Positions 33,976 through 42,839 of a stretch of 48,262 bases of DNA are shown one piece after another; position 1 is the stretch's first letter, and each line of letters starts with the position of its first letter. A program made the translations under genes and the position numbers. Source of the stretch: JAJFUV01 sp964561215 (lineage in GTDB: Bacteria > Acidobacteriota > Terriglobia > Bryobacterales > Bryobacteraceae); the NCBI GenBank assembly GCA_964561215.1, contig CAZLOS010000025.1, positions 1 to 48,262 of the forward strand, written 5' to 3'. Under the pieces are notes generated by a model. It did not search any database, was not told the origin of the DNA, and was given only the letters and a program-made list of their open reading frames with translations.

Positions 33976-35526
33976 ATGGTGCTCAGCGAGTTAACACGGC
34001 TATTGATGCCGTTCATCGTACTGTTCGTTGTCCTGGCGTTGTTCATTGCCGCGGCGCTGTTCAGCCGCAATTACCTGAAGGTGGCTCCCAACTGCGTGGC
34101 CGTGCTGAGCGGACGCAAGCGCAAACTCTCCGACGGCCACATTGTCGGCTACCGCATGGTGCGGGGCGGGGCGGCGCTTCGGCTTCCGCTGCTCGAGAAG
34201 GTGGACTATCTTTCGCTGAACGTTCTCACCATCCCTCTCGAAATCAAGCGCGCCTACACGCTGAAAGGCGTTCCGGTTTCGGTGAAGGCGGTGGCCAACG
34301 TAAAGATACGGGGCGATGAAACCAGCCTGCACGCCGCCGCCGAGCGTTTCCTGCAGATGACGCAGGATCAGGTGCAGCGGGTCATTTTTCAAACGCTCGA
34401 AGGCCACTTGCGCTCGATCCTGGGCACGCTGACAGTTGAAGAAGTAAACAGCGACCGCGGCAGCTTCGCCCAGAAGCTGACCAGCGAGGCCGCGGCGGAC
34501 CTGGAGAAGATGGGCATCGGCGTGGACGTGCTCACGATCCAGGAGATCAGCGACGAGGAAGACTACCTGAACGCGCTGGGCCGCCGGCGGACGGCGGAAG
34601 TGAAGCGCGACGCGGTGATCGGCGAGGCGGAAGCCAACCGCGACGCCAAGATCAAGTCCGCCCAGGCGTTGCAGGAGGGCGAACGCGCGCGACTGGACGC
34701 GGAGGCGGAAATTGCGCAGGCGCAGCGCGATCTCGCCATCCGCCAGGCGCAGTACCAGGCCGAGGTGGAAGCGGAGAGGGCCAAGGCCGCGCAAACGGGG
34801 CCCCTGGCGGAGGCCCGCGCCCGCCAGGGCGTGGTCGCCGAACAGGTGAAGGTGGAGCGCACCCGTACGCAGGAGATGATCTCCGTGCAGGAGCAGGAAG
34901 TGTCGCGACGGCAGAAAGAGTTGGAAGCCACCGTAATCAAACCTGCCGATGCCGAACGCCAGGCCGCCGTCGTCCGTGCGGAGGCGGCGAAGCTGGCGGC
35001 GGTCCTCGAAGCGGAAGGCAAGCGATCCGCGTTGATCGCCCTGGCGGAGGCCGAACAGGAGAAACTGCGCAAGGAAGGCGCCGGCCGGGCCGCGGCGATT
35101 GAAGCCGAAGGACGCGCGGAGGCCGCGAAGGTGGAAGCGCTTGGCCTGGCGCAAGCCAAGGCGATCGAGGCGCAGGGCACCGCCGAGGCGACGGCGATCC
35201 TGAAGAAGGCCGAAGCCTGGCAGCAATTCAACGAGTCCGCGCGGCTGCAGACCATCCTCGAAAAACTGCCGGCCATCATCCAGTCTTCGGCTGGCATTTT
35301 CGGCGCCGTGGCGGCTCCGCTCGGCAACATCGACAAGGTCGTGGTGATCGACCAGGGCGGCGGTGATAGCGCACAAGGTGGAATGGCACGCCTGGCCAAG
35401 ACCGCGCCCTCGGTAGTCTTCAACTTGCTGCAGCAGTTCGAAGCGTTGGGAATCAACGTCCCGGCGTTAGTGGAGAAGCTGGGCGTCAAATCCGAGGCGC
35501 AACCGTCCGCTCAGACGCCGGGCTAA
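33976..35526 (+). CDS. floT: Flotillin (SPFH-domain membrane scaffold)
   Basis: 516 aa. An N-terminal hydrophobic helix (about 10-32) anchors the protein; an SPFH/PHB domain follows (FSRNYLKVAPNCVAVL, GVPVSVKAVANVKI, FLQMTQDQVQRVI, LTSEAAADLEKMGIGVDVLTI). Then comes a long Ala/Glu/Arg coiled coil with repeated AEA/EAER units (about 200-430), and a C-terminal oligomerisation part (LEKLPAIIQSSAGIFG, NIDKVVVIDQGGG). Flotillins organise fluid/ordered membrane domains and are linked to signalling and division. AGGGAGGG precedes ATG 33976. The NfeD-like gene directly upstream supports a YuaF-YuaG-type pair. Confidence 0.93.
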   Translation: MVLSELTRLLMPFIVLFVVLALFIAAALFSRNYLKVAPNCVAVLSGRKRKLSDGHIVGYRMVRGGAALRLPLLEKVDYLSLNVLTIPLEIKRAYTLKGVPVSVKAVANVKIRGDETSLHAAAERFLQMTQDQVQRVIFQTLEGHLRSILGTLTVEEVNSDRGSFAQKLTSEAAADLEKMGIGVDVLTIQEISDEEDYLNALGRRRTAEVKRDAVIGEAEANRDAKIKSAQALQEGERARLDAEAEIAQAQRDLAIRQAQYQAEVEAERAKAAQTGPLAEARARQGVVAEQVKVERTRTQEMISVQEQEVSRRQKELEATVIKPADAERQAAVVRAEAAKLAAVLEAEGKRSALIALAEAEQEKLRKEGAGRAAAIEAEGRAEAAKVEALGLAQAKAIEAQGTAEATAILKKAEAWQQFNESARLQTILEKLPAIIQSSAGIFGAVAAPLGNIDKVVVIDQGGGDSAQGGMARLAKTAPSVVFNLLQQFEALGINVPALVEKLGVKSEAQPSAQTPG

Positions 35527-35533
35527 TCGCCCG
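35519..35533. terminator. Weak hairpin between convergent flotillin and pyrE genes
   Basis: CGGGC at 35519-35523 pairs with GCCCG at 35529-35533 around a TAATC loop that includes the flotillin stop codon. There is no T-run on either side, so it is a possible bidirectional terminator only. Confidence 0.25.
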
Positions 35534-35535
35534 CG

Positions 35536-36150
35536 CTAAACCCAGACCTTGTCGAGCGGCACGCCGCGCTTGCAGAGGTCGCAATTGGCGGCGTCCGTGT
35601 AATACATGGCGTCGAGCTTCGCCAGGTAGTAGAAGGGCAGGTTGCCGAATCCCGGCGTCTTGGGCGTGGGCTGATAGATGACCACGGCCAGCGCCACGAC
35701 TTCGGCGCCGTTTGCCTCAACCAGGCTCTTGAGTTCGGTGAGCTTCTTGCCGGTGCGAAGTATGTCGTCCACCAGAAGGACCTTCTCGCCGGGCTTCTGC
35801 TGGAGATACTGACGGAACCGCATGGGTTGATCCGGCTCCTCGCGTTCGGCCCAGTAAACCTGCGGGGCACGAAGGGCCTCGGTGACGCCGTAGGCGACCG
35901 GCAAACCGCCGGTGGCCGGCGCGACGACGCTCAGTTCCGGGATCATGGCGCGCAGTTCCGCGTTGGCCCGCAGTAACCGGCTCAAGCCCACGCTGAGGGT
36001 CTTGGCGTGCTGGTAGTACCGCATGGCCAGCGCAACCTGAAGATATTCGTTTGAGTGCAGCCCGTTGGAATATTCAAAGTGTCCCTCGCGCAAAGCGCCG
36101 GTTTCGCGCAGCAGCGCAACAACCTCATCATGAGTAGGTACCAGATTCAT
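35536..36150 (-). CDS. pyrE: Orotate phosphoribosyltransferase
   Basis: 204 aa. It joins orotate and PRPP to give OMP in pyrimidine synthesis. Seen: FEYSNGLHSNEYLQV near the N-terminus, the APATGGLPVAYGV loop, YWAEREE, and the PRPP-binding signature VLLVDDILRTGKK at 124-136. The C-terminus carries a CxxC pair in NCDLCKRGVPL, also common in related PyrE proteins. It starts 3 nt after the stop of the sugar transferase gene on the same strand, so the two probably share an mRNA even though their pathways differ. Confidence 0.93.
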   Translation of the reverse strand: MNLVPTHDEVVALLRETGALREGHFEYSNGLHSNEYLQVALAMRYYQHAKTLSVGLSRLLRANAELRAMIPELSVVAPATGGLPVAYGVTEALRAPQVYWAEREEPDQPMRFRQYLQQKPGEKVLLVDDILRTGKKLTELKSLVEANGAEVVALAVVIYQPTPKTPGFGNLPFYYLAKLDAMYYTDAANCDLCKRGVPLDKVWV

Positions 36151-36153
36151 TGC

Positions 36154-37569
36154 TTAATGAGCTCCTTTCCCAGTGAGGACATGTGGCACAGTGCGGAGCA
36201 GGATCTTCCAATCCAGCGCGAGCGACCAATTGTCGATGTACTCCATGTCCAGCTTCATCCACGTTTCAAAGTCGAGCGAGTCGCGGCCGGCCAGAGCCCA
36301 CAGGCAGGTTAGCCCGGGTCTCATGCGCAGCCGCCTACGCTGCCACCGCTTATATTGTTCCACTTCTTCGGGAACGGCGGGGCGGGGTCCCACCAGGCTC
36401 ATGTCCCCCCTCAGGACATTCCAAAGCTGCGGCCATTCGTCGACGGAAAACTTGCGCAGCCAGCGCCCGAGCATCGTCAGCCTCGGGTCGTCGGGAATCT
36501 TGAAGGCGGTTTCACGCTGGCTAAGATGTTCCAGCGAGGCTTTCAGCGCTTCCGCGTTCCGGCACATGGACCGGAACTTGTAAAGCGTGAAGCGCCGGCC
36601 GTTCAATCCGCAGCGGACCTGCCGGAAGATCGCCGGTCCGGGCGAGGTGAGCCGCACCAGCGCCGCAACCAGGGCGAACAGGGGCGAGAGGATCAGCAGA
36701 GCCGCGGCGGACAGCACGACATCGGTCGCGCGCTTGATCATGAGGAGAATCTCGTCGTGCGGCGTCGCCGAGAAGGTGAGCATCGGGTAGCTGGCGACGC
36801 GTTCGAGATAAATCTTGCTGTTGACGTGCGGGAAGAAGTCCAGCAAGATGCGCGTGCGCACGCCCTCTTCGTCGCACAGCAGCAGCGCATCCTCGACGGC
36901 GGGAAGCCTCTCCCCGTCCACGGCGACCAGGACTTCGTCGATCACGCGGGTGCGGAGAAGTTCCGGCAGTTGATCGAGCGGGTAAATGCGATGCTCGGCG
37001 GCCAGTTGGAGCGTCCCGGCCTTGGCCTCGGAATCTTCGGACAGGAAGCCAGCCAGCCGGGCTCCGAGCGCGGCCGACCTTTCGATGGTCTCGCCCAAAC
37101 GCCGCGCCCTTTCGCCGGTCCCGATCACCATGAGGTGCTGCGGTTCCACGAGGTTGGCGCGCAAGGCGACAAACAGGCGCATGGCGATCACGCGGAACGA
37201 GGCGATGAGCAACCATGCATAGCACGCAAACAACGTCATGAAGACGCGGCTCAAATCCAGGCGCAGCAAGTACTGGTAGAGGACCACCGCGACTCCACCG
37301 GCGAGAGCCTGGCGGAAGCTGTCGGCCACAATCACGAACGGGCGCGCGGATTCCAACCGGTCATAGACCCCGAACCACCGTCCCACCAGCACCCACACGG
37401 GCACGATGAAGCCGAGCAGCAGGACCTTGGTGGGGGTCAGCAAGTAGAAGATGTGCTCGAAGGGAAGGCCCAGGCGGGTGTGATAAGCGGCGCCGAACGC
37501 GCCCAGCAGAAGCAACACGTCGGCGAGGCCGAACAGGAATCGCAACTTGCGCCGCCGTCTGCTGTACAC
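36154..37569 (-). CDS. Polyprenyl-phosphate sugar-1-phosphate transferase (exopolysaccharide initiation)
   Basis: 471 aa from GTG 37569. Four or five membrane helices lie in the first 140 residues, then a Rossmann-like CoA-binding domain (HLMVIGTGERARRLGETIE, DEVLVAV). A re-entrant helix and the catalytic bacterial-sugar-transferase domain begin at KRATDVVLSAAALLIL (about 278), with SPGPAIFRQVRCGLNGRRF, LYKFRSM, DEWPQLWNVLRGDMSLVGPRP and LRPGL-type WAL ends. It loads the first sugar phosphate on undecaprenyl phosphate for exopolysaccharide or O-antigen. No other polysaccharide genes are adjacent; only pyrE follows. Divergent from the malic enzyme. Confidence 0.92.
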   Translation of the reverse strand: MYSRRRRKLRFLFGLADVLLLLGAFGAAYHTRLGLPFEHIFYLLTPTKVLLLGFIVPVWVLVGRWFGVYDRLESARPFVIVADSFRQALAGGVAVVLYQYLLRLDLSRVFMTLFACYAWLLIASFRVIAMRLFVALRANLVEPQHLMVIGTGERARRLGETIERSAALGARLAGFLSEDSEAKAGTLQLAAEHRIYPLDQLPELLRTRVIDEVLVAVDGERLPAVEDALLLCDEEGVRTRILLDFFPHVNSKIYLERVASYPMLTFSATPHDEILLMIKRATDVVLSAAALLILSPLFALVAALVRLTSPGPAIFRQVRCGLNGRRFTLYKFRSMCRNAEALKASLEHLSQRETAFKIPDDPRLTMLGRWLRKFSVDEWPQLWNVLRGDMSLVGPRPAVPEEVEQYKRWQRRRLRMRPGLTCLWALAGRDSLDFETWMKLDMEYIDNWSLALDWKILLRTVPHVLTGKGAH

Positions 37570-37616
37570 GTCCGGGAATCAGGATAGCACGCCGGGTGCG
37601 CGGGGGAGTCGGAAGG

Positions 37617-37626
37617 TGTATATATA
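37617..37626 (+). promoter_or_regulatory. AT-rich -10-like element before the malic enzyme gene
   Basis: TGTATATATAAC-type sequence lies 25-34 nt before ATG 37651 and stands out in a GC-rich gap. No -35 is recognised at normal spacing. AAAGGAG follows as the ribosome site. Confidence 0.4.
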
Positions 37627-37650
37627 ACTGTCGGAAAGGAGACGCACCTG

Positions 37651-39924
37651 ATGGTGATCCGCAGAGAAGACGTTCTGGAGTATCACGCAACTCCCGCCCC
37701 CGGCAAGGTCTCCACCGTCCCCACCAAGCCCTGCCGCACACAGCGGGATTTGAGCCTGGCATATACTCCCGGCGTCGCAGTGCCTTGTCTCGAGATCCGG
37801 CGGGATCCGAGCCTGGCTTATAAGTACACATCGAAGGGAAACCTGGTAGCGGTAGTAAGCAATGGGACCGCCGTGCTTGGCCTCGGCAACATCGGCGCCC
37901 TGGCCGGGAAGCCGGTCATGGAGGGCAAGGGCGTTCTGTTCAAACGCTTCGCCGACATTGACGTTTTCGATATTGAACTGGCCACGGAGGATCCGGACGA
38001 AGTCGTGCGGACGTGCCAGTTGCTCGAGCCGACCTTCGGCGGCATCAACCTGGAGGACATCAAGGCGCCCGAGTGCTTCTACATCGAGGAGCAACTGCGC
38101 AAGACCATGAGCATCCCCTTCATACACGACGACCAGCACGGCACCGCCATTATCACCGGGGCCGCGCTGATCAACGGCCTCGAATTGGTGAACAAGCCTA
38201 TCGACAAGGCTCGCATCGTCTTTTCCGGCGCCGGCGCCGCCGCCCTGGCCACGGCCTCGCATTACTTGAAACTGGGCGCCCGCCGGGAAAACATCATCAT
38301 GTACGACATCCATGGCGTCGTCTACCGGGGGCGGACCGAGGGGATGAATCCCTACATGGAGCGGTTCGCTTCCGAGACCGGCGTGCGCACGCTCGCGGAG
38401 GCCTTGCGGGGCGCCGACGTGTTCGTCGGTCTTTCGGCCGGCAATGTCGTCACGCCCGAAATGTTGAGTGGCATGGCGGACAACCCTATCATCTTCGCCA
38501 TGGCCAACCCTGATCCGGAGATCCCTTACGAAAAGGCGGTGGAAGCGCGGCCGGACGCCATCGTGGCCACGGGGCGTTCGGATTTCCCCAACCAGGTGAA
38601 CAACGTCCTGGGCTTTCCCTTCATTTTCCGGGGCGCGCTGGACGTGCGCGCGACGGCCATCAACGACGAGATGAAGCTGGCCGCCACGCACGCGCTGGCG
38701 CGCCTGGCCAAGGAAGACGTGCCGGATTCCGTGCGCCGCGCCTACGGAGTCAACCACATGGAATTCGGCCCGCGCTACATACTTCCCAAGCCGTTCGATC
38801 CGCGCGTCCTGATCAACGAAGCCGCCGCCGTCGCGAAAGCGGCCATGGACAGCGGGGTCGCGCAGGTGCCGGTGGATATCGAGGAGTACAAGGACGCGTT
38901 GGACAGGCGCCTGGGCAAAGCGCACGAGATAACGCGCGTGATGATCCACAAGGCCCAGCGCGCGCCCATGCGCGTGGTCTTCCCCGAGGGCGAGCACGAG
39001 AAGATCCTGCGAGCCTGCCAGATCCTGCTGGACGAAGGCATCGCAAGGCCCATCCTGCTTGGGGAAGAAGCGAAGATACGGCAGCATGCAGCGGAACTGC
39101 ACCTGCACCTGGAAGCCGCGACGATCGTCGACCCCGGCCGGTCTCCCTCCCTGCCGCTTTACTGCGAAGAGTGGTACAAGCTTCGCCACCGCAAGGGCGT
39201 GACCCGGAACGAAGCGGGGGAGATGGTCCTGAACCATAACGTTTTCGGCTCGATGATGGTCCGCATGGGCGACGCCGACGCGCTGATCGGCGGCTTGACC
39301 GAGCACTATCCCGACACCATACGGCCGGCGCTGCAGGTGCTGAGCGTACGTCCCGGCCTGCATAAGGTTGCGGGCCTTTATGTTCTCATCACCGCCAAGG
39401 GGCAGATCTACTTCCTGGCCGACACCACGGTGAACATTGAACCCACGGTAGAGGACCTGGCCGAAATCGCCATCGAGACCGCCGAGGTCGCGCGCCGCTT
39501 CGACGTGGAACCGCGCATCGCGATGCTGTCGTTCTCCAATTTCGGCAGCACGCGTCATCCGCTCGCCGAGAAGATGCAGCGGGCGACAGAGCTGGTCCGC
39601 CAGCTCCGGCCGGATCTCATCGTCGACGGCGAGATGCAGGCCGATACCGCCGTGACGCCCGAAATCATCGAAGAAACCTATCCTTTCTCGCGCCTCAAGG
39701 GCGGCGCCAACGTGCTCATCTTCCCGAACCTCGAAGCCGGCAACGTGGCCTACAAGCTGCTCATGCGCATCGGAGGAGCCGAAGCCATCGGCCCCATCCT
39801 GATGGGCCTATCCAGGACCGTACACGTGCTGCAGCGCGGCGCGGAGGTGAACGAAATCGTCAACATGGCGGCGATCGCGGTGGTCGACGCGCAGGAAGAG
39901 AGGCTCAGGCAAGTCCGAGGGTAG
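37651..39924 (+). CDS. maeB: NADP-type malic enzyme with C-terminal phosphotransacetylase-like domain
   Basis: 757 aa. It decarboxylates malate to pyruvate with NADP reduction. The malic domain (1-430) shows YTPGVAVPCLEI, AVLGLGNIGALAGKPVMEGK, the metal-binding LEDIKAPECF and IPFIHDDQHGTAII, the NAD(P) loop FSGAGAAALATASHYLKLGA, and ANPDPEIPYEKA. The C-terminal part (about 430-757) is the phosphate-acetyl/butyryltransferase fold (VVFPEGEHEKILRACQIL, LSFSNFGSTRHP), which in the family lacks transferase activity and acts as a regulatory sensor for acetyl-CoA. The length matches MaeB proteins. AAAGGAG precedes the ATG. Confidence 0.95.
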   Translation: MVIRREDVLEYHATPAPGKVSTVPTKPCRTQRDLSLAYTPGVAVPCLEIRRDPSLAYKYTSKGNLVAVVSNGTAVLGLGNIGALAGKPVMEGKGVLFKRFADIDVFDIELATEDPDEVVRTCQLLEPTFGGINLEDIKAPECFYIEEQLRKTMSIPFIHDDQHGTAIITGAALINGLELVNKPIDKARIVFSGAGAAALATASHYLKLGARRENIIMYDIHGVVYRGRTEGMNPYMERFASETGVRTLAEALRGADVFVGLSAGNVVTPEMLSGMADNPIIFAMANPDPEIPYEKAVEARPDAIVATGRSDFPNQVNNVLGFPFIFRGALDVRATAINDEMKLAATHALARLAKEDVPDSVRRAYGVNHMEFGPRYILPKPFDPRVLINEAAAVAKAAMDSGVAQVPVDIEEYKDALDRRLGKAHEITRVMIHKAQRAPMRVVFPEGEHEKILRACQILLDEGIARPILLGEEAKIRQHAAELHLHLEAATIVDPGRSPSLPLYCEEWYKLRHRKGVTRNEAGEMVLNHNVFGSMMVRMGDADALIGGLTEHYPDTIRPALQVLSVRPGLHKVAGLYVLITAKGQIYFLADTTVNIEPTVEDLAEIAIETAEVARRFDVEPRIAMLSFSNFGSTRHPLAEKMQRATELVRQLRPDLIVDGEMQADTAVTPEIIEETYPFSRLKGGANVLIFPNLEAGNVAYKLLMRIGGAEAIGPILMGLSRTVHVLQRGAEVNEIVNMAAIAVVDAQEERLRQVRG

Positions 39925-40318
39925 CCAGAATGGCGGCGGCATCGGCGGGGCGCACGATCACGTGGTCGCGCATGTCCGCCGGGGCGGATCTTTCGTCGAA
40001 AGCCTGAAATAACGCCATTTTGGCGACGGCGTAGCGCTCGTTGTCCGCCAGCTTGCGGCCCCAGACGGTTTCACCAGGCTCGAGCGACGGCACGGGCAGG
40101 ATTACCGCGACGTGTAGTCCAGTTTCGGAGCCAGCCGATACTTCGAAGACGAATTCGATGGCGTCGGCGCCGTGGTGACGGATCTCGCGGCGTCCGAGGA
40201 AGAAGTATTCGTAGACGTGGCCGCTCTGGGCCGCGTACCTCTTCACCCGCCGCAGGGTCAGGCCGCCGTGAAGCGGGACTTCCCTCCTGGCCCGCCACCT
40301 CGCCAGCCAGCCGAACAT
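39905..40318 (-). CDS. Small hypothetical protein, unrecognised
   Basis: 137 aa from ATG 40318; a longer frame extends upstream but would overlap the start of the divergent gene. The protein begins with a basic stretch (MFGWLARWRARREV), followed by beta-rich sequence VYEYFFLGRREIRHHG and an acidic end (FDERSAPADMRDHVIV). No signal peptide or membrane helix is seen. Its end overlaps the convergent malic enzyme gene by 20 nt. Codon use is like its neighbours, so I regard it as real but unassigned. Confidence 0.6.
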   Translation of the reverse strand: MFGWLARWRARREVPLHGGLTLRRVKRYAAQSGHVYEYFFLGRREIRHHGADAIEFVFEVSAGSETGLHVAVILPVPSLEPGETVWGRKLADNERYAVAKMALFQAFDERSAPADMRDHVIVRPADAAAILATLGLA

Positions 40319-40354
40319 ACGCCCATCATAACAACGGCGCGCGGAGGGACGCGT

Positions 40355-40360
40355 TACAAT
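40355..40360 (+). promoter_or_regulatory. Putative -10 hexamer TACAAT
   Basis: TACAAT lies 17 nt before ATG 40377, predicting a leader of about 10 nt. No -35 is recognised. Confidence 0.4.
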
Positions 40361-40376
40361 CACATCACGGAACGCC

Positions 40377-41240
40377 ATGAAGCTCGCTGGAGCATTGCTC
40401 GCGTGCTCGATGGGTGCCGCCATGCTCGCGGCCCAGGATCGGCCCACGGCGCCGGTGATCGAGAACAAGGGTCAGCCGATGCGCATCGAGTCTCGCTGCA
40501 CCGAAGAGGACGTCGCGCACTTCGGCCTCACCTGCGACGCCGGCGACCCGTGCCACGTTTTCCTTGAGTTGTCGTCGGTCGAAAAGGCGGGGAGTCGCAT
40601 TTTCCTGACCGGGAACTTTCACACGTCGTCGACGACGCTGGCATCGCTGCTGCTGGTCTCCGAAGACGGCGGGCGGAGCTGGCGGGAACCGTACGAACGC
40701 ATGCGCGGCGCGGCGCTCGACCTGATTCAATTCCTTGATCTCGAATACGGCTGGGTCAGCGGATATACGTTGAGTCCTCTGCCGCGCGACCCGTTCCTGC
40801 TGGCGACCGGCGACGGAGGAAAGGACTGGCGGCGGCTGCCGGTTTCGAGCGAAGCCAAGGTGGGAGCAATCGCTCAATTCTGGTTCACTTCGCGCTCGAG
40901 CGGCATGTTGCTGGTGGACCGCACGCAAGTGAGCGAGAACGGCATGCGCTACGAGTTGTACGAGACCATGACCGGAGGCGGCAATTGGGCCCTGCGGCAG
41001 GCGAGCGCGAAGCCCATTCAGGACCGGAAGGCGTTTCCCGAATCGCACGAAACCGGGTGGCGTCTCCGCGTCGACACGGCTTCGCGCAGCTATCGATTGG
41101 AGCATCGTGAGGGAGAGCCTTGGACGGGTGTGGCGAGTTTCCTCATCGCCGCGGGAGAGTGCCGCGTGAAGGAGCAGCCATCGCCTGAACCGGCGCCGCC
41201 GGACGCAAGCGCGGAGAATCCCCGGCAGCCGATCAGGTAA
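40377..41240 (+). CDS. Secreted BNR/YCF48-like repeat protein
   Basis: 287 aa with a Sec signal (MKLAGALLACSMGAAMLAAQ). The mature part has Asp-box-like repeats typical of sialidase or Ycf48 propellers: SEDGGRSWREP, TGDGGKDWRRLP and a weaker TMTGGGNWALRQ, alternating with LEYGWVSGYTLSP-type strands. The propeller appears partial. A Pro/Glu-rich tail (PSPEPAPPDASAENP) ends the protein. The function is unknown; related proteins are exported in Acidobacteriota in many copies. Divergent from the 137-aa hypothetical gene. Confidence 0.7.
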   Translation: MKLAGALLACSMGAAMLAAQDRPTAPVIENKGQPMRIESRCTEEDVAHFGLTCDAGDPCHVFLELSSVEKAGSRIFLTGNFHTSSTTLASLLLVSEDGGRSWREPYERMRGAALDLIQFLDLEYGWVSGYTLSPLPRDPFLLATGDGGKDWRRLPVSSEAKVGAIAQFWFTSRSSGMLLVDRTQVSENGMRYELYETMTGGGNWALRQASAKPIQDRKAFPESHETGWRLRVDTASRSYRLEHREGEPWTGVASFLIAAGECRVKEQPSPEPAPPDASAENPRQPIR

Positions 41241-41264
41241 GATAGTGTTTCGCTCCGACATCCC

Positions 41265-41666
41265 TTGAACACGACACACACACAATCCTCCGTGGCCGAG
41301 AGCCGCGTCAGCGGCCGCCGCGCCGTGCTACTCGTCTTCTGCTGCACCCTGCTGGGCGCCGGCGCACAGGTGCTGATCAAGATCGGAGCTAACGCGCTCC
41401 CGAATCCGAGCGTAAGGCAGATGATTACCAGCCCGTGGCTGCTCTCCGGTTACAGCCTTTACGGCCTGAGCACCGTGCTGCTGGTGCTCGCGTTGAAGCA
41501 CGGGCAGCTTTCGTTGCTCTACCCGGTGATCTCGCTCACCTACGTGTGGGTCACCATCCTATCGGTGACGGTGTTCCGCGAGGAACTGAGTGTCTACAAA
41601 CTGGGCGGCATCCTGTTGATCGTTGTGGGCGTGGGTGTGTTGGGACTCAACGGGAGAAAATCGTGA
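41265..41666 (+). CDS. Small EamA/SMR-like membrane protein, first of a pair (ArnE/ArnF-like)
   Basis: 133 aa with four membrane helices. TTG 41265 is the listed start and is uncertain; GTG 41292 is an alternative. Helix 1 (LLVFCCTLLGAGAQVLIKIGA) has no membrane Glu like the essential Glu14 of EmrE, so proton-coupled drug export is unlikely. SLLYPVISLTYVWVTILSV and FREELSVYKLGGILLIVVGV match the EamA-type end. The stop overlaps the start of the next gene (GTGA), which encodes a similar four-helix protein. The pair resembles ArnE/ArnF, which flip aminoarabinose-phosphoundecaprenol; the substrate here is unknown. Confidence 0.8.
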   Translation: MNTTHTQSSVAESRVSGRRAVLLVFCCTLLGAGAQVLIKIGANALPNPSVRQMITSPWLLSGYSLYGLSTVLLVLALKHGQLSLLYPVISLTYVWVTILSVTVFREELSVYKLGGILLIVVGVGVLGLNGRKS

Positions 41667-42016
41667 AGACGCCTGTATCGAGCATGCTGCTCATGCTGGT
41701 GGCGTCGCTGTTCGGCTCATTCGGCGCGGCGTGCTTGAAATCCGGCGCCGAGCGGCTGCAATTCAACCTGATTGCGCTCATTAGGAACTACTACCTGGCG
41801 GCGGGGGTGGGACTCTACGTCCTGTCCAGCTATTTCTTCGTCCTCGGCCTGCGCCGCGGCGAGCTGAGCGTACTGTATCCCATGGTCTCGCTCGGTTACA
41901 TCTGGACTCTCTTCCTGAGCCGGATCTTCTTCGGCGAGACCTTCACTAAGACGAAGATCCTGGGCCTCGCGTTCGTACTGTGTGGCATCATGCTGCTGGG
42001 CGCGGGCAACCGGTAA
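41663..42016 (+). CDS. Small EamA/SMR-like membrane protein, second of a pair
   Basis: 117 aa from GTG 41663, which overlaps the upstream stop by 4 nt. Four membrane helices: MLLMLVASLFGSFGAACLKSG, YYLAAGVGLYVLSSYFFVLGL, LSVLYPMVSLGYIWTLFLSRI and ILGLAFVLCGIMLLGAG. It is a diverged copy of the upstream gene (same LSxLYPxxSLxYxWxxxLS pattern), consistent with a heterodimer. No EmrE-type Glu in helix 1. The gene is directly followed, in the same frame, by an NmrA-like remnant after its stop codon. Confidence 0.8.
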   Translation: MKTPVSSMLLMLVASLFGSFGAACLKSGAERLQFNLIALIRNYYLAAGVGLYVLSSYFFVLGLRRGELSVLYPMVSLGYIWTLFLSRIFFGETFTKTKILGLAFVLCGIMLLGAGNR

Positions 42017-42025
42017 GCGCGGCCT

Positions 42026-42760
42026 GCGTTCGACGCCGATGGCGACTTCGCAGTACGCGTCTTAACCAGGAACGCGGATTCGGACAAAGCTCGCGAGCTA
42101 GCGGACCTCGGCGCCGAAGTGGTTGAGGCAAACCTCGACAATGTGGACAGCGTGAAGCGGGCGTTTCAAGGCGCCTACGGAACTTTCTGCGTCACTTTCT
42201 TCTGGGCGCACTTTACTCCGGAGCGCGAGTTGGCGAAGGCGGCTGCCATGGCATATGCCGCGCGTCACGAGGGCGTCGAGCACATTATCTGGAGCACCCT
42301 CGAAGACACGCGCAAATGGGTGCCGCTCAACGATAACCGCATGCCCACGCTCATGGGCAAGTACCAGGTCCCCCACTTCGACGCCAAGCGCGAGGCGAAT
42401 CACGTCTTCAGCGATCTGGGCCTGCCGGTGACGTTTCTGCTGACGAGCTTCTACTGGGACAACTTCATCCACTTCGGTATGGGACCGAAGCGCTCGGCCG
42501 ATGGCGCGCTGTCGCTAACCTTGCCCATGGGAGACAGGAAGCTCCCCGGCATCGCCGCGGAGGATATAGGCAAATGCGTCTACGGTGTTTTCAGGCGCGG
42601 TAGCGAGTTCATTAACGAGACGATCGGCATCGCTTCCGAATGCCTGACCGGTCCCGAGATGGCGGCCTGCCTCACGCGCGGCCTTGGCGAGCCGGTGCGG
42701 TACCACGCGATCACGCCGGATGAATATCGGGTCTTGGGGTCTGCCGGCGCCCAGGAATTT
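42026..42760 (+). pseudogene. NmrA-like NAD(P)-binding protein, truncated at both ends
   Basis: Homology starts at about 42038 with FAVRVLTRNADSDKARELAD and continues with GAEVVEANLDNVDSVKRAF, GAYGTFCVTFFWAHF, GVEHIIWSTLED, FDAKREANHVFSD and LPVTFLLTSFYWDNF. It fades at LGSAGAQEF. The first 25-30 residues, which hold the GxxGxxG dinucleotide loop, are missing: a stop codon of the upstream transporter stands immediately before the homologous part, in the same frame. The C-terminal 30-40 residues are also lost, and the frame runs on without homology into the antisense of the next gene. An internal ATG exists at 42119, but no ribosome site, and the protein could not bind NAD(P) normally. Confidence 0.7.
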
Positions 42761-42839
42761 CCTGTGGTCGATTCCCATATGGATCGCCTCCCTTCGACCG
42801 CCGTCCAGCGTGCACCGGCAGTCGCGCGCGCCGTGGCCC

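Noticed and set aside
37579..39558. A 659-codon minus-strand frame opposite the malic enzyme
   Set aside because: Shadow of maeB, which is complete and conserved on the plus strand.
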